A stretch of DNA of 6,659 nt from Deltaproteobacteria bacterium (GTDB lineage Bacteria > Desulfobacterota > Desulfarculia > Adiutricales > Adiutricaceae): assembly GCA_031269135.1 (NCBI GenBank), contig JAISZP010000007.1:1-6659 (forward strand), written 5' to 3'. Of the stretch, positions 6,526 through 6,659 are shown one piece after another (the stretch's first letter is position 1; each line of letters begins with the position of its first letter). The position numbers were made by a program, and so were the translations under genes. Under the pieces are notes generated by a model. That model ran no database searches. It worked only from the letters and a program-made list of their open reading frames with translations, and had not been told where the DNA came from.

Positions 6526-6659
6526 TACGAATCCTACACAGATTCTTAACGGGTAATCTCGCCGCCGAGTGCATTAATATCGTCTTGATTCCGCGCTCCT
6601 GCGGCTACGCGAGACACCCCCCGATGCTCTTTCTGACGGTAGGATAATTGCTCTCGTTG

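Larger units (their letters stand above)
6311..6659. other. Gene-less stretch at the right edge
   Basis: Composition returns toward the genome norm. A plus-strand frame from ATG 6308 to TAA 6556 (82 residues from ATG) starts out arginine/lysine-rich. It has no ribosome site, no recognisable domain and unusual runs of Phe/Pro/Ser from T-tracts, so I do not call it. A minus-strand frame entering from the right edge stops at 6546 after 37 residues and could be the tail of a gene beyond the window, but it is too short to judge. The supportable contents are a threefold T-tract repeat and a 19-bp dyad. Confidence 0.4.

Noticed and set aside
6308..6556. An 82-residue plus-strand frame at the right end
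   Set aside because: There is no ribosome site and no domain, and the T-tract repeat within it reads as Phe-rich nonsense.

Overview
The window holds a convergent pair of transcription units followed by a long region with no convincing gene. The protein families suggest a Gram-negative deltaproteobacterium (Desulfobacterota). The hybrid histidine kinase has that group's characteristic look, with an HELNNILSGLIGYPELML-type HisKA helix and a C-terminal receiver carrying the DMIMDPGINGRQTY stretch. It lies beside a GAF-HD-GYP protein and a GldG-like ABC auxiliary protein. This taxonomic reading comes from remembered family resemblance, not from a search. Coding DNA is of medium-high GC with frequent GTG/TTG starts.

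Layout. (1) Bases 3-1100, plus strand: the 3' part of a GldG/ABC_transp_aux-like membrane protein whose start lies upstream of the window. (2) Bases 1101-1572: convergent intergenic spacer with two simple-sequence repeats, a CTTGGT hexamer array and a TGAC/TGAT tetramer array, and a strong rho-independent terminator for the minus strand. (3) Bases 5653 down to 1573, minus strand: a two-gene operon. First comes a 942-residue membrane-bound hybrid sensor kinase (double Cache, PAS, HisKA, HATPase_c, REC). After 28 nt comes a 407-residue GAF-HD-GYP protein, a predicted cyclic-di-GMP phosphodiesterase. (4) Bases 5654-6659: about 1 kb without a supportable gene. It comprises a leader/upstream stretch with inverted repeats, a very AT-rich island (22% GC by hand count over 6001-6300), and a normal-GC stretch with a T-tract direct repeat and a 19-bp dyad.

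How the genes may work together. The Cache domains should sense a periplasmic small molecule and control the kinase, whose phosphoryl group can pass to its own receiver. The neighbouring HD-GYP protein would lower c-di-GMP. It has no receiver domain, so any coupling to the kinase would have to be indirect or through its GAF domain. The GldG-like gene is on the opposite strand and has no evident functional link.

I see no CRISPR array, complete mobile element, tRNA or rRNA. The genes belong to well-known families. The less usual points are the low-complexity insertion inside the HD-GYP domain, the paired microsatellites in the terminator region, and the AT-rich non-coding island.
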